From UBA11986 sp963734955 (GTDB lineage Bacteria > Bacteroidota > Ignavibacteria > UBA10030 > UBA6906): 64,000 nt of DNA. Shown here one piece after another: positions 1 through 8,581 of the stretch. Position 1 is the first letter of the stretch; the number at the start of each line of letters is the position of its first letter. The notes beneath the pieces were generated by a model that was given only the letters and a program-made list of their open reading frames with translations, did not search any database and had not been told where the DNA came from. The stretch spans positions 558,001-622,000 of the forward strand of contig CAVTJO010000014.1 of assembly GCA_963734955.1 (NCBI GenBank), in the 5' to 3' direction. The position numbers and the translations under genes were made by a program.

Positions 1-230
1 TACCCGCGCATGGTCTTGTATCGACACACAAGATCCTTGAGTGTCCTGCTCATCACATGATGGATGCCCGGTCGCCCGTTTGCAGTGGGAGGGCCCTCGT
101 AGAACGTGAACCCGGGATTGCCTTCCCGGGAAGAGATGCTCCTCTCGAAGATTCTGTTCTCCTTCCAGAACGCGAGAACCTGCTTCTCGATCTCGGGGTA
201 TGAGAGCTTGTCGGTGAGTTCTTTGAACAT
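1..230 (-). CDS. ileS: Isoleucyl-tRNA synthetase, N-terminal part (runs off the left edge)
   Basis: Charges tRNA-Ile with isoleucine in the cytoplasm. Only the first 76 codons lie in the window. They read MFKELTDKLSYPEIEKQVL, then FYEGPPTANG and the class I synthetase nucleotide-binding signature in the form PGIHH (residues 54-58), then a SRTLKDLV segment, which is the IleRS pattern rather than Val or Leu. The ATG at 230 lies 8 bases after the stop of the SIMPL gene, so it is the last visible gene of the yggS operon. The rest cannot be judged. Confidence 0.9.
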   Translation of the reverse strand, partial: MFKELTDKLSYPEIEKQVLAFWKENRIFERSISSREGNPGFTFYEGPPTANGRPGIHHVMSRTLKDLVCRYKTMRG

Positions 231-238
231 CTTGTGCG

Positions 239-937
239 TCACTTCAATTCGAACGTTACAGAAACTTCAGCGTTAATGGTGAGTTCCCCGGTCATTACTG
301 GCGCTGAGGCTGCCGTTGCATCCACCATCGCTCCCCGCATCGCCGGCGCCGGTGAGTTCACCGATTCCGATATGGTCATGACTTTGCCGAGCGTTGCATT
401 CAGTTCTTTGGCAAGGACCCCGGCTCGTGCTTGCGCGTCGTCGGCGGCCCTCTTGAGAGCATCCCGCTCCAGCTCTCGTTGCTTTGATGATTCGTACATC
501 AACCCGCTGAAGCTGGTCACACCGCTGGCCACTGCCTTGTCAAGGAAGTCCCCCACCTTATCCATCAACCTTTCCTTAAAGAGAACGGTGAATTCATTCA
601 CCCCGTTGTACCCGACAATTGGCGGCGGCTGGACGTTGCGCTGATAATCGATGATCGCAGTAACCGTAACGCGCGATGTCTGAATATCCTTCGCGTCGAT
701 GCCGTAGGCTTTCAGCATTGCAAGGACGTCGGAGGTTTTCTTGTTCGCCTGCGACATTGCTTCCGAGGCAGATTCCGCTCTTGTGCTGATTTGTACATTC
801 AAACGCACCTGATCCGGAACAGTCATCAATTTCCCCTGCCCCTGGACGCGGACGGTGCGCATTGCAGCCTGCCCGGGAAGCTCTTGTTGAGCAAGAACCG
901 GTGCAGCGCATAGCAAGACGGCGAATAACAGTTTCAT
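239..937 (-). CDS. SIMPL-domain (DUF541, YggE-like) periplasmic protein
   Basis: A 232-residue protein with a signal peptide (about residues 1-17, hydrophobic core LLFAVLLCAAPVLA ending before QQ) followed by one SIMPL/DUF541 domain covering most of the chain. Family signs are the VRVQGQGKL start of the mature domain, a VPDQVRLNVQIST strand, and the AxxAAxDAxARAxxLA helix near residue 170. YggE-like proteins are periplasmic or outer-membrane associated and have been linked to oxidative-stress tolerance, but no biochemical reaction is firmly known. It sits between DUF2905 and ileS with gaps of 4 and 8 bases, so it is co-transcribed with them. Confidence 0.85.
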   Translation of the reverse strand: MKLLFAVLLCAAPVLAQQELPGQAAMRTVRVQGQGKLMTVPDQVRLNVQISTRAESASEAMSQANKKTSDVLAMLKAYGIDAKDIQTSRVTVTAIIDYQRNVQPPPIVGYNGVNEFTVLFKERLMDKVGDFLDKAVASGVTSFSGLMYESSKQRELERDALKRAADDAQARAGVLAKELNATLGKVMTISESVNSPAPAMRGAMVDATAASAPVMTGELTINAEVSVTFELK

Positions 938-941
938 GACT

Positions 942-1166
942 TCACTTTCCCTTGAAATGAGAGAACAGCCAGAGAATCAGGCTGAGAACAACACTGATGA
1001 TGATACTGCTGGTGATGGGGAAAAGGAACCGGAAGTTCTCCCGTTTGACATCGATGTCGCCCGGCAGTTTACCGATCAACGGAACCTTATCGAAAAACAT
1101 CAGAACGAGACCCACCCCCGCAATCACCACCCCAACGACGACCAGCATCTTTCCCATCGGCTGCAT
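942..1166 (-). CDS. DUF2905 small inner-membrane protein
   Basis: A 74-residue protein with two predicted membrane helices (about residues 5-24 and 49-68) joined by a loop containing GKLPGDIDVKRENF, which is the DUF2905 signature. Its function is unknown. It lies 21 bases after the purine nucleoside phosphorylase stop and 4 bases before the SIMPL gene, inside the yggS-ileS operon. The size is normal for the family. Confidence 0.85.
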   Translation of the reverse strand: MQPMGKMLVVVGVVIAGVGLVLMFFDKVPLIGKLPGDIDVKRENFRFLFPITSSIIISVVLSLILWLFSHFKGK

Positions 1167-1187
1167 TGCAGCATTATCCAGACATGG

Positions 1188-2009
1188 TTACAGTTTCTCC
1201 ACAACACCCTTCATGATTGCAGTGAGTTTTGGCTCCGTTTGTCCCGCGACCGCAATAATCTCCTCGACGTTGGCGGGTTGAAGTGAATCGGGGAAACACT
1301 CATCGGTAATGATGGAGAACCCAAGCACCCGCATCCCCATGTGATTTGCAACGATATTCTCCGGTACCGTCGACATTCCGACCGCGTCGGCACCGATGAA
1401 GCGAAGGAAACGATACTCGGCGCGCGTTTCCAGGTTTGGCCCGGGAACGGCAACGAAGACTCCGCGCTCGGTACGGATTTTCATATCAAGGGCAACCCGT
1501 TCGGCAAGGGCAATCAAATCCCTTGTGTATGGCTCCGACATATCCGGGAAGCGCGGCCCCAATGTATCATCATTTGGTCCGATCAGCGGATTGTCGCCAA
1601 GCAAGTTGATGTGGTCGGTGATGATCATGATCGTACCGCGTGAAAACTGCGGGTTCATACCACCGGCTGCGTTGGAAATGAGCAGGGTGTCAACCCCGAG
1701 GAACTTCATGACTCGCACCGGGAAGGTCACCTGCCTCATTGTGTAACCTTCGTAGTAGTGGAACCGTCCCTGCATTGCAACGACACGCTTGCCTGCAAGG
1801 ATGCCGAATAACAATTTCCCATGGTGCGATTCAACGGTCGAAATCGGGAAATGGGGGATATCGCCGTAGTCGATGACCGCCTCAGTCTTGATCTCCCTGG
1901 CCAGTCCGCCCAGACCCGTCCCCAGGATGATACCAATGGGGGGCTCCATGCTGGTTTTCGTCCGGAGAAACGAAGCCGCCTCATCAATTTGCTTACGCAG
2001 ATCGGTCAT
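1188..2009 (-). CDS. punA: Purine-nucleoside phosphorylase, trimeric (PNP-I) family
   Basis: Phosphorolysis of purine nucleosides to free base and ribose-1-phosphate for purine salvage. The 273 residues show the trimeric PNP pattern: phosphate loop GTGLGGLA (30-37), GRFHYYEGY (81-89), TDHINLLGDNPL (131-142), VPGPNLETRAEYR (188-200, with Glu198 at the base-recognition position) and GADAVGMSTVPE (206-217). At the position of human Asn243 this protein has Asp236 in the segment IITDECFPD, a residue that also occurs in methylthioadenosine phosphorylases, so specificity may extend to 6-aminopurines (inference). Its start overlaps the end of divIVA by 17 bases, which suggests translational coupling. 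Confidence 0.9.
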   Translation of the reverse strand: MTDLRKQIDEAASFLRTKTSMEPPIGIILGTGLGGLAREIKTEAVIDYGDIPHFPISTVESHHGKLLFGILAGKRVVAMQGRFHYYEGYTMRQVTFPVRVMKFLGVDTLLISNAAGGMNPQFSRGTIMIITDHINLLGDNPLIGPNDDTLGPRFPDMSEPYTRDLIALAERVALDMKIRTERGVFVAVPGPNLETRAEYRFLRFIGADAVGMSTVPENIVANHMGMRVLGFSIITDECFPDSLQPANVEEIIAVAGQTEPKLTAIMKGVVEKL

Positions 2010-2541
2010 TGTCGATCGTTTTCAGGATTTCTTCAAGCTGGATCGAACTCTTCCCGGTGCCCTGGGATCCGTGGCTACTCTCCATCGACTCGCTGCCCAT
2101 TTCGAGGGTCTTGATAAGGTCGAGCTCGGAGCTCAACAGCACCCGTAAGCGGCCGATCAACGAATCCCTTTTCGACTTGAGCTGGTCGACTTCGCGGGTG
2201 AGTCTGGCAAGATCGCTCGTGGCCTGGTTCAGGAGTTGCGACGCCTTCAACTCGGCCTCCCCCGTAATCGACTCTGCCTCACGGCGCGCGGATTCATAGG
2301 TCTTTGCAGTTGCTTCCTGTGCCTGGAGGAGGGTCTGCTGGAGTGTCTTCTCGATCTGCTTGTAGTCCTTCAACTGGGTCTCTGTTTCCACTACCTTGTC
2401 GCGCAAATCCTTTTGATGTTTGAGAACCTCCTCAAACTCGCTTGCCATCATCTCCATGAAGGTGTCGACTTCGACGGGATCGTACCCGCGCATGACCTTC
2501 TTGAACTCCTGTTTCTTGATATCGAGTGGCGTGAGTTTCAT
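1993..2541 (-). CDS. DivIVA-domain coiled-coil protein
   Basis: 182 residues. The N-terminus MKLTPLDIKKQEFKKVMRGY followed by DPVEVDTFM is the classic DivIVA lipid-binding and dimerisation head (about 1-35); residues about 35-135 are a long charged coiled coil (many Glu, Gln, Lys, Arg in heptads). The C-terminal 45 residues are Ser-rich with no recognised domain. DivIVA proteins mark curved membranes and recruit division or growth proteins; the role in this phylum is not established. It follows yggS after 42 bases and overlaps the nucleoside phosphorylase, so it belongs to that operon. The ATG has an AGGAGG-like ribosome-binding site just upstream (aacaggaggaacc). Confidence 0.88.
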   Translation of the reverse strand: MKLTPLDIKKQEFKKVMRGYDPVEVDTFMEMMASEFEEVLKHQKDLRDKVVETETQLKDYKQIEKTLQQTLLQAQEATAKTYESARREAESITGEAELKASQLLNQATSDLARLTREVDQLKSKRDSLIGRLRVLLSSELDLIKTLEMGSESMESSHGSQGTGKSSIQLEEILKTIDNDRSA

Positions 2542-2583
2542 GGTTCCTCCTGTTGGAGAGTGCCCCTCTTTCCGTTCTGGCTG

Positions 2584-3279
2584 TTAGTCCGGCTTCTTCC
2601 TTGACCCAAAGATTGCAGTTCCAATGCGGAGAATTGTTGCACCTTCGTCAATGGCAACCTCGAAATCTCCCGTCATGCCCATTGAAAGATGCTTCATCGA
2701 AACATTGTGCTGATGAAGATCGGAAATTTCGTCTTTCAAGAGTCTGAGTTGTCGGAACATCGGTCTCGAACCTTCCGGGTCGGGAAGAAACGGTCCAATG
2801 GTCATGAGTCCGCAGATCCGGATATTCTCCAGCGCTTCAAGCTGCTTCACAAATGCGACAGTACCTTCCGGCTGGAGTCCGAACTTGGAGCGCTCTCCCG
2901 TGGTGTTGACCTCGAGAAGAATGTCTACCCTCCGGTGCGCGCTGTGTGCCCTGTGATTTACCTCTGTCGCAAGCCCCACGGTGTCAACAGCATGGATCAG
3001 ATAGATCCAGTCGATGATCTGTTTGACCTTGTTGGACTGCAGATGCCCGATGAAATGCCAGCGGATTTCATCTTCAGCAAGAGACGATCTCTTCCGGAGC
3101 AGCTCTTGAACATAGTTCTCGCCGATGTCTCTCACACCATGATGAACAGCTTCCGCGACATTATCCGCCGAAAAGGTCTTGCTTACTGCCAGGAGAATTA
3201 TTTCCTCGGGGTTTCGTCCGGTGGCTTGACATCTCCCGGCAATGCGGTTCCGTATTTGCTGTATGTTGGAGCCAATCAT
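2584..3279 (-). CDS. yggS: YggS/PROSC-family pyridoxal-phosphate homeostasis protein
   Basis: Binds and buffers pyridoxal 5-phosphate; no catalytic activity is known for the family. The 231-residue protein has the alanine-racemase-type TIM barrel with the cofactor Lys34 in AVSKTF, GENYVQEL (53-60), WHFIGHLQSNK (74-84), LLEVNTTGE (about 122-130), LSMGMTGDFEVAI and the C-terminal RIGTAIFGSR phosphate-binding segment. The length is typical. It is the first gene of the minus-strand operon and has a promoter just upstream whose -10 box ends only 16 bases before the ATG, so the messenger may have a very short leader without a Shine-Dalgarno sequence. Confidence 0.92.
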   Translation of the reverse strand: MIGSNIQQIRNRIAGRCQATGRNPEEIILLAVSKTFSADNVAEAVHHGVRDIGENYVQELLRKRSSLAEDEIRWHFIGHLQSNKVKQIIDWIYLIHAVDTVGLATEVNHRAHSAHRRVDILLEVNTTGERSKFGLQPEGTVAFVKQLEALENIRICGLMTIGPFLPDPEGSRPMFRQLRLLKDEISDLHQHNVSMKHLSMGMTGDFEVAIDEGATILRIGTAIFGSRKKPD

Positions 3280-3295
3280 CGAAAACTAAACATTT

Positions 3296-3324
3296 AATAT
3301 AATCCAATACCCCCTCAAAATCAA
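3296..3324 (-). promoter_or_regulatory. Promoter of the yggS-divIVA-punA-ileS operon
   Basis: On the minus strand TTGATT (3324-3319) is followed after exactly 17 bases by TATATT (3301-3296). This matches the TTG - 17 - TAnnTT pattern found upstream of many other units in this window. Transcription would begin near 3289, about 10 bases before the yggS ATG. Confidence 0.6.
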
Positions 3325-3383
3325 TTTGAAACCAGGCGCTTCCAGCAGATCACGCCGACCGATGTGTGTGGAATTTCTCTTTC

Positions 3384-3412
3384 TTGACTTAGGGTGCTTT
3401 TTTGATTTACTT
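3384..3412 (+). promoter_or_regulatory. Possible promoter of the TPR-protein gene
   Basis: TTGACT (3384-3389), 17 bases, then TTACTT (3407-3412) inside the 180-base divergent gap between yggS and the TPR gene. The -10 element is a poor match, so this is tentative; it is the best candidate in the gap. Confidence 0.35.
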
Positions 3413-3459
3413 GGGTTCGAAGAGAGCAATCGGGTCGGCGACTAAGCAAAGGGGCTCCG

Positions 3460-4878
3460 ATGGGGATACTTGATTATTGGGACTTCGACGACGAGCCGGA
3501 TAACGACGAAGGCAAACGTCGTGATGAGGAGATGAGCAAATACCGGGACATGCTCAAGGATGGCTCCTCGGGAATCTCCAGTGTCGAAGCTCTTGAGGAG
3601 TTAGTGAATTACTGTTACGAGAAAGAGAAGTATGAGGACGCGCTTCATTTTGCGAACCAGCTGCTCGAACTCATGCCCTACAGTGCCGACGCGTGGCAGC
3701 GCAAAGGTCTTATCCTGAACAACCTCTTCCAATACGAAAAGGCGATCGAGTGTTTTGACCGGGCCCTGAGTCTGAACCCCGTTGACCCCGAGTTGCTCAG
3801 CAACAAGGGAATCACGCTTGACGACCTTGGCAAGAACGAGGAGGCATTGCAGTGCTTCGAACGGGCGCTTGAAATTGATCCATCCAACGATGATGCGCTC
3901 TTCAACAAGGGGATTAGCCTTGAGAAGATGGGTCAGTTCGATGAGGCAGTCCGGATTTTCAAGTTTATCCTTGATGGGAACCCGAATCACAAGGATGCCT
4001 GGTACGAGCTGGGGTATTGCTTTGACTACCTTGACAAACCACAGGAATCGCTCCGGTGCTATGATGAACACCTGAAGCTTGATCCGTACAACCATAATGC
4101 ATGGTACAACCGGGGGATCGTGTTGAACAGGATGGTGGTGTACAGCAAGGCCATCGAGAGCTATGACACAGCCCTCGCGATCCATGAGAACTTTCCGGCG
4201 GCCTGGTACAACAAGGGCAATGCATATGCAAACATGGGTCGCCTCCATGATTCGGTGCAATGCTACAAAGAGACACTGAGACTCGATGAGAAGGATGTTC
4301 CTGCATGGCACAACTTGGGCAACGCGTATGAAGAGCTTGGTGAGTACGACGAGGCGATCAAATGTTTCAGCCGGGCGCTGAGACTCGATCCGGAGCACTA
4401 CGAATCATACTTCGGGCGGGGAAGTTGCTTCGACTCTTTGGACCAATATCGCAAAGCACTCGCTGATTATAACCGGGCACTCTCGCTGTGCAAGGATTAT
4501 CCGGAACTTTGGTATGCGAAAGCCGACCTCCTGTACAACATGGGCCGCGTGCGGGAATCCGTGATCAGCTACAGGATGGTGACACGGCTCGAGCCCACAA
4601 ATGCCGAAGCGTGGTTTGACTATGGCGAGACGCTTCTGGAGCTCGGGTATTACAAGCAATCACTCAAGGCGTTTGAGAAGTCCATTGAATCGAATCCCGG
4701 CTCCGCCGATCCGTATTACACAAGAGCAAAGGTCCTGCTGGTGCTGAACAGAACGTTTGACGCAGTAGAATCACTCAAGCAGTCGTTCATGCTGAACCCC
4801 GAGAAAAGAAAAGAATTTGAGCAGGAGTTTCCCGGGGTTCGGTCGTTGAAGGAATTCAAGAAATTATTGAGCCGATGA
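3460..4878 (+). CDS. Tetratricopeptide-repeat protein, about eleven to twelve TPR units
   Basis: 472 residues made almost wholly of 34-residue TPR units from about residue 45 to 445. Each shows the AW..KG..L...G.Y.EAI.CFDRAL.LDP pattern, for example WYNKGNAYANMGRLHDSVQCY and WHNLGNAYEELGEYDEAIKC. There is no signal peptide, so it is probably a cytoplasmic scaffold; the acidic N-terminus (WDFDDEPDNDEGKRRDEE) is unordered. The partner and process are unknown. It stands alone, divergent from yggS and 91 bases before larE. ATG 3460 is the only sensible start, with a weak AAAGGGG motif upstream. Confidence 0.9.
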   Translation: MGILDYWDFDDEPDNDEGKRRDEEMSKYRDMLKDGSSGISSVEALEELVNYCYEKEKYEDALHFANQLLELMPYSADAWQRKGLILNNLFQYEKAIECFDRALSLNPVDPELLSNKGITLDDLGKNEEALQCFERALEIDPSNDDALFNKGISLEKMGQFDEAVRIFKFILDGNPNHKDAWYELGYCFDYLDKPQESLRCYDEHLKLDPYNHNAWYNRGIVLNRMVVYSKAIESYDTALAIHENFPAAWYNKGNAYANMGRLHDSVQCYKETLRLDEKDVPAWHNLGNAYEELGEYDEAIKCFSRALRLDPEHYESYFGRGSCFDSLDQYRKALADYNRALSLCKDYPELWYAKADLLYNMGRVRESVISYRMVTRLEPTNAEAWFDYGETLLELGYYKQSLKAFEKSIESNPGSADPYYTRAKVLLVLNRTFDAVESLKQSFMLNPEKRKEFEQEFPGVRSLKEFKKLLSR

Positions 4879-4969
4879 TCGAGCGGTTTGTGCTGGCGTG
4901 TTGGCGTAGAATCCTGTCCTAATTTGAATAGTGACGGGATTTTGTTTCGATGACGTTACGGGTTGGGGA

Positions 4970-5815
4970 ATGATTTCACACATTGTTCGTGCAAAGCACG
5001 AATCACTCCGGACCATCTTAAAGGAGATGGGAAGCGTTGCCATCGGATACTCCGGAGGAGTGGACAGCACACTGCTTGTGAAAGTGGCGGTTGATGTGCT
5101 TGGCCGACAGGCGCTTGCGATGATCGGGCGTTCCGAAACATATCCCACCCGGGAGTTTGAAGAAGCAGTCTCGCTCGCGCAGGCGATTGGTGTTCGATAC
5201 GTCGTCGTTGAAACCGAAGAGACGGATGCCCTCAAGTTTCAGGAGAACCCGCCTGACCGGTGCTACTACTGCAAGACAGAGTTGTTCGGGAAGCTCGGTG
5301 AGATTGCAGAGCACGAAGGTATTGCCTGGATCGCCGACGGCACAATCACCGACGATGTGGGAGACTTCAGACCGGGGATGAAGGCAAAAGCTGAGCGTAA
5401 TGTCCGTTCACCGCTGCTGGAAGCGGGATTGAGCAAGGCGGATGTGCGCGAGCTATCCAGACATTTGAATCTGTCCACATGGGATAAGCCCTCATTCGCG
5501 TGTCTTTCATCGCGCTTTCCCTACGGAATGGGTATCTCCAAAGAGAACCTGACAAGGGTCGATTCTGCAGAGACCCTCATTCGCGATATGGGCTTTCGTC
5601 ATTTTCGGGTTCGCTTTCACGACGAGCGAACCGCACGTATCGAAATCGGGGTGGAAGAGATCAAGCTCATTGTCGAGGACGAGACCCGAAATCGTATTGT
5701 GACTGGATTGAAGGAACTCGGGTTCACGTATGTGGCGTTGGACTTGCAGGGTTATCGCACCGGTTCAATGAACGAAGTACTTCCTGTTGAGTTGAAGCTC
5801 CAGTACTGCGGCTAA
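4970..5815 (+). CDS. larE: LarE-family ATP-dependent sacrificial sulfur transferase
   Basis: LarE activates and thiolates pyridinium dicarboxylate mononucleotide during synthesis of the nickel-pincer cofactor of lactate racemase-type enzymes. Seen: PP-loop SGGVDS near the N-terminus, CYYCKTELF, and the motif FACLSSRFPYG whose Cys178 falls where the sacrificial Cys176 of the Lactobacillus enzyme lies. An upstream GTG at 4931 keeps the frame open, but ATG 4970 gives the usual N-terminal length (MISHIVRAKHESLRTILKEM before the PP-loop) and follows GGGG, so I chose it. No larA, larB or larC is in the window; the target cofactor pathway must lie elsewhere or the protein serves another thiolation. 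Confidence 0.88.
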   Translation: MISHIVRAKHESLRTILKEMGSVAIGYSGGVDSTLLVKVAVDVLGRQALAMIGRSETYPTREFEEAVSLAQAIGVRYVVVETEETDALKFQENPPDRCYYCKTELFGKLGEIAEHEGIAWIADGTITDDVGDFRPGMKAKAERNVRSPLLEAGLSKADVRELSRHLNLSTWDKPSFACLSSRFPYGMGISKENLTRVDSAETLIRDMGFRHFRVRFHDERTARIEIGVEEIKLIVEDETRNRIVTGLKELGFTYVALDLQGYRTGSMNEVLPVELKLQYCG

Positions 5816-5861
5816 TCGCGGCGAAGTCGGCTTCCCCCCATTCCACGGATTCTTCAAAATA

Positions 5862-7088
5862 ATGTCGTTGCCGCATCTTGTTGTTCTCGGTACGGGGTTC
5901 GCCGCGTTTAATCTTGTCAAACACCTCAAGGGCGACTATCGTATCACCGTTATCAGCCCTCGTAATCATTTTCTGTTCACACCTCTGTTGCCAAGCACGA
6001 CGGTTGGAACGATTGAATTCCGCAGCATCATTGAGCCGATACGGCACGCGAGGAGAGGCCTTCAGTTCTACCACGCGTCGGCCCAAAGCATCGATCCCCC
6101 AAAGAAGATCATTCAATGCGAAGCTGTTGGTGGCAGCCACACGTTCACGGTTGGGTACGATGTGCTCGTTATTGCGGTCGGTGCTGTGAGCAACACGTAT
6201 AACGTGCCGGGCGTGCAGGAACACGCGCTCTTTCTCAAGGAACTCCACGATGCACGGGAGTTGCGGCAGCGCATAATCACCTGCTTCGAGCAGGCGAGCC
6301 TTCCCGGCATCAGCGAAGAGGAGCGCCGGCGCTTGCTTCAGTTTGTCATCTGCGGCGGAGGGCCGACAGGAGTGGAGTATGCAGCGGAGTTGAATGATTT
6401 TCTGATCGAGGACCTGCGGCGATCCTACCCCGGGTTGGTCTCTGAGGCCAGGATCTGCCTCGTGGAGGCAGGCAAGGAAATCCTCAACACATTCGACCGG
6501 AAACTCCGGAAGTATGCAACGGATCTCTTTCGTCGGGAGCGCATCAGTGTTCTCACCGAGTCTCCGGTGATCAGGGTTGATGAAAGGGTTGTCCATCTGC
6601 AGGACGGATCGGAGTTACCGTATGGCCTTTTGCTTTGGAGTACCGGAAATGCCCCGTCAGTATTTGCGGTGGAGACCGATTTGCCCAAGGACCGCGCAGC
6701 GCGCCTCATTACGGACAACTACTTCCGTGTGAGAGGACATGATAACATCTATGCAATTGGAGATTGCGGTGTGATTGAACGCGGTGAACTCCCCGCAACG
6801 TCGCAAGTTGCACAACAGGAGGGCCGGTATCTTGCAAACGCTCTTACACGCAACGCCCGGAACAAACAGCTGAAACCGTTCACGTACTTTCACCTGGGCA
6901 TGCTGGCGTACGTCGGCGGCAACAGAGCTCTCGCCGACCTCCAAAATTTCAAAGGTCGGGGATGGGCGGCCTGGCTCTTCTGGCGTTCGGCATATCTGTC
7001 GAAAATTGTAAGCATGAAGAACAAGGTCCTTGTACTGTTCGACTGGATAAAAACATTGGTTTTCGGCAGGGACACAAGTCAGTTCTAA
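5862..7088 (+). CDS. ndh: Type II NADH:quinone oxidoreductase (NDH-2), mitochondrial-like
   Basis: A single-subunit, non-proton-pumping NADH dehydrogenase of 408 residues on the cytoplasmic membrane face. It has the FAD dinucleotide fold VLGTGFAAFNLVKHL (8-22), then ISPRNHFLFTPLLPSTTVGT (about 30-49), a motif that closely resembles yeast Ndi1/Nde1, the NADH fold VICGGGPTGVEYAAEL (about 166-181), the second FAD contact IYAIGDCG and the quinone-site segment ATSQVAQQEGRYLA. The C-terminal amphipathic region (about 350-405) would attach it to the membrane. It follows larE after 46 bases and precedes the MFS gene after 50, so the three may be co-transcribed. Confidence 0.88.
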   Translation: MSLPHLVVLGTGFAAFNLVKHLKGDYRITVISPRNHFLFTPLLPSTTVGTIEFRSIIEPIRHARRGLQFYHASAQSIDPPKKIIQCEAVGGSHTFTVGYDVLVIAVGAVSNTYNVPGVQEHALFLKELHDARELRQRIITCFEQASLPGISEEERRRLLQFVICGGGPTGVEYAAELNDFLIEDLRRSYPGLVSEARICLVEAGKEILNTFDRKLRKYATDLFRRERISVLTESPVIRVDERVVHLQDGSELPYGLLLWSTGNAPSVFAVETDLPKDRAARLITDNYFRVRGHDNIYAIGDCGVIERGELPATSQVAQQEGRYLANALTRNARNKQLKPFTYFHLGMLAYVGGNRALADLQNFKGRGWAAWLFWRSAYLSKIVSMKNKVLVLFDWIKTLVFGRDTSQF

Positions 7089-7138
7089 CTCTTCAGCGGC
7101 CGCTGGTCCAATCAAAAACAAACAAGGGATGAACAGAA

Positions 7139-8450
7139 ATGTCTTCGTGGTCGTTTCCCCGTGCCTTCTGGACTTCCAACCTTGTCGAGTTGTTCGAACG
7201 CGCTGCGTATTATGCAGTGTTTATTGCCATCACGCTCTACCTGACAAATGTTGTTGGCTTTAGTGACATCAATGCTGCCTGGATTGGCGGGGTCTTTGCG
7301 GCCGGTTTGTACTTTCTCCCACCGTTCACGGGAGCGTTCGCCGACAAGATCGGGTTCAGAAAAGCGATCATCCTGGCGTTCACTCTCCTCACGATAGGCT
7401 ACTTCGGGCTCGGCGCCCTGCCATACAAATCCGTGGTGCCGGGTTCGATTGTCATCTTGATGTTTGGCGGGTCCTTCATCAAGGCAATCATTACCGGCAC
7501 GGTAGCCAAGACATCCACATCAGAAACCCGCGCGCGTGCGTTCTCGATATTCTATGGAATTGTCAACGTAGGCTCGTTCACCGGGAAGACGCTTGCGTAT
7601 CCACTCCGGCTGAACCTTGGCCTGGAGTCCATCAATTACTACGCCGCATTCATGACACTTCTTGCACTGATTGTTGTCTACTTCTTCTACAGAAATGTCG
7701 ATGTTCACGGCGAGGGAAAAACATTCAAGGAAGCGTGGGGCGGGCTGGTGCGCGTGGTGTCGAAGCCGAGGCTTGTCATCCTTATTCTTATTGTTCGCGG
7801 GGTTCTGGATGATTCAGATACAGATGTACGCGACTATGCCAAAGTATGTTCTCCGGACAGTCGGAAGTCATGCTGCGCCCGAGTGGATCGCAAACGTGAA
7901 CCCCCTGGTGGTGATGACATGCGTTGTGTTCATTACATCCATCACGAAGAATGTGAAGGCCATCGTGGCAATGAACATCGGGATGGTGCTGATGCCCCTT
8001 TCTGCATTGTGTATGGCATCAAGCCCCGCGCTTGAGTCTGTGTTCGGTACATCCGTGCCTCTTTTGGGCCTTGCCTCCGCTCATCCGATAACAGTTATGC
8101 TCATTGCGGGCATCGTTGTGCAGGCTCTGGCTGAATGCTTCATTTCCCCGCGCTATCTTGAATTCTTTTCACTTCAGGCTCCCAAGGGAGAAGAGGGCGC
8201 GTATCTCGGGTTTGCGCAACTGCATTCCTTTGTTGCATACATCCTCGGGTTCGGAATCTCAGGCTACTTGTTGACGGCGTACTGTCCAGACCCAAGCACT
8301 CTATCTCCCGAACAGCTTCTGCACGCCTACGACAATGCAAACTACATCTGGTACTATTTTGCAGCGATCGGATCCCTCTCGGCAATCGCCCTGTATGTGT
8401 ATGCATTAGCGGTGAAGAGGTTTGATCTTCGGAGGGGTACAGCATCATGA
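7139..8450 (+). CDS. MFS transporter (POT/PTR-like), split by one frameshift
   Basis: The N-terminal half is open from 7139 in one frame and the C-terminal half continues to 8450 in the +1 frame. The N-terminus VELFERAAYYAVFIAITLYL carries the POT-type ELFERxxYY motif and the loop GAFADKIGFRKA is the MFS motif A region. Around 7785-7796 the sense passes from LVILIL to FAGFWMIQIQMYATMPKYV only if one base is skipped. The repaired protein is 436 residues with about 12 membrane helices, a normal MFS length. The substrate is unknown (peptides or other solutes). The shift is probably a sequence error, since both halves are well conserved; a decayed gene cannot be excluded. Confidence 0.78.
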
Positions 8451-8581
8451 TGTGGCCGAGATGATCCTGACGTCATAGTGCATGCATTGCAGTGAATCAT
8501 GGCCCAGCCCACCAAACCACCAAGTGAACGCGGCGCGCCTCGAAGTCGCCGGGTCAAGCCCATTCAACGTTGGAGGGATTA

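Noticed and set aside
3405..3430. A tRNA T-loop-like GGTTCGAA sequence before the TPR gene
   Set aside because: No acceptor stem, anticodon arm or CCA-proximal pairing can be built around it.
3601..4398. Long open frame of 265 codons on the minus strand across the TPR gene
   Set aside because: It is antisense to a clear TPR protein and shows no family pattern; long shadow frames arise in repetitive coding sequence.
5724..6596. Open frame of 290 codons on the minus strand opposite NDH-2
   Set aside because: Antisense to a conserved NDH-2 gene, no family signature and no promoter or ribosome-binding site.
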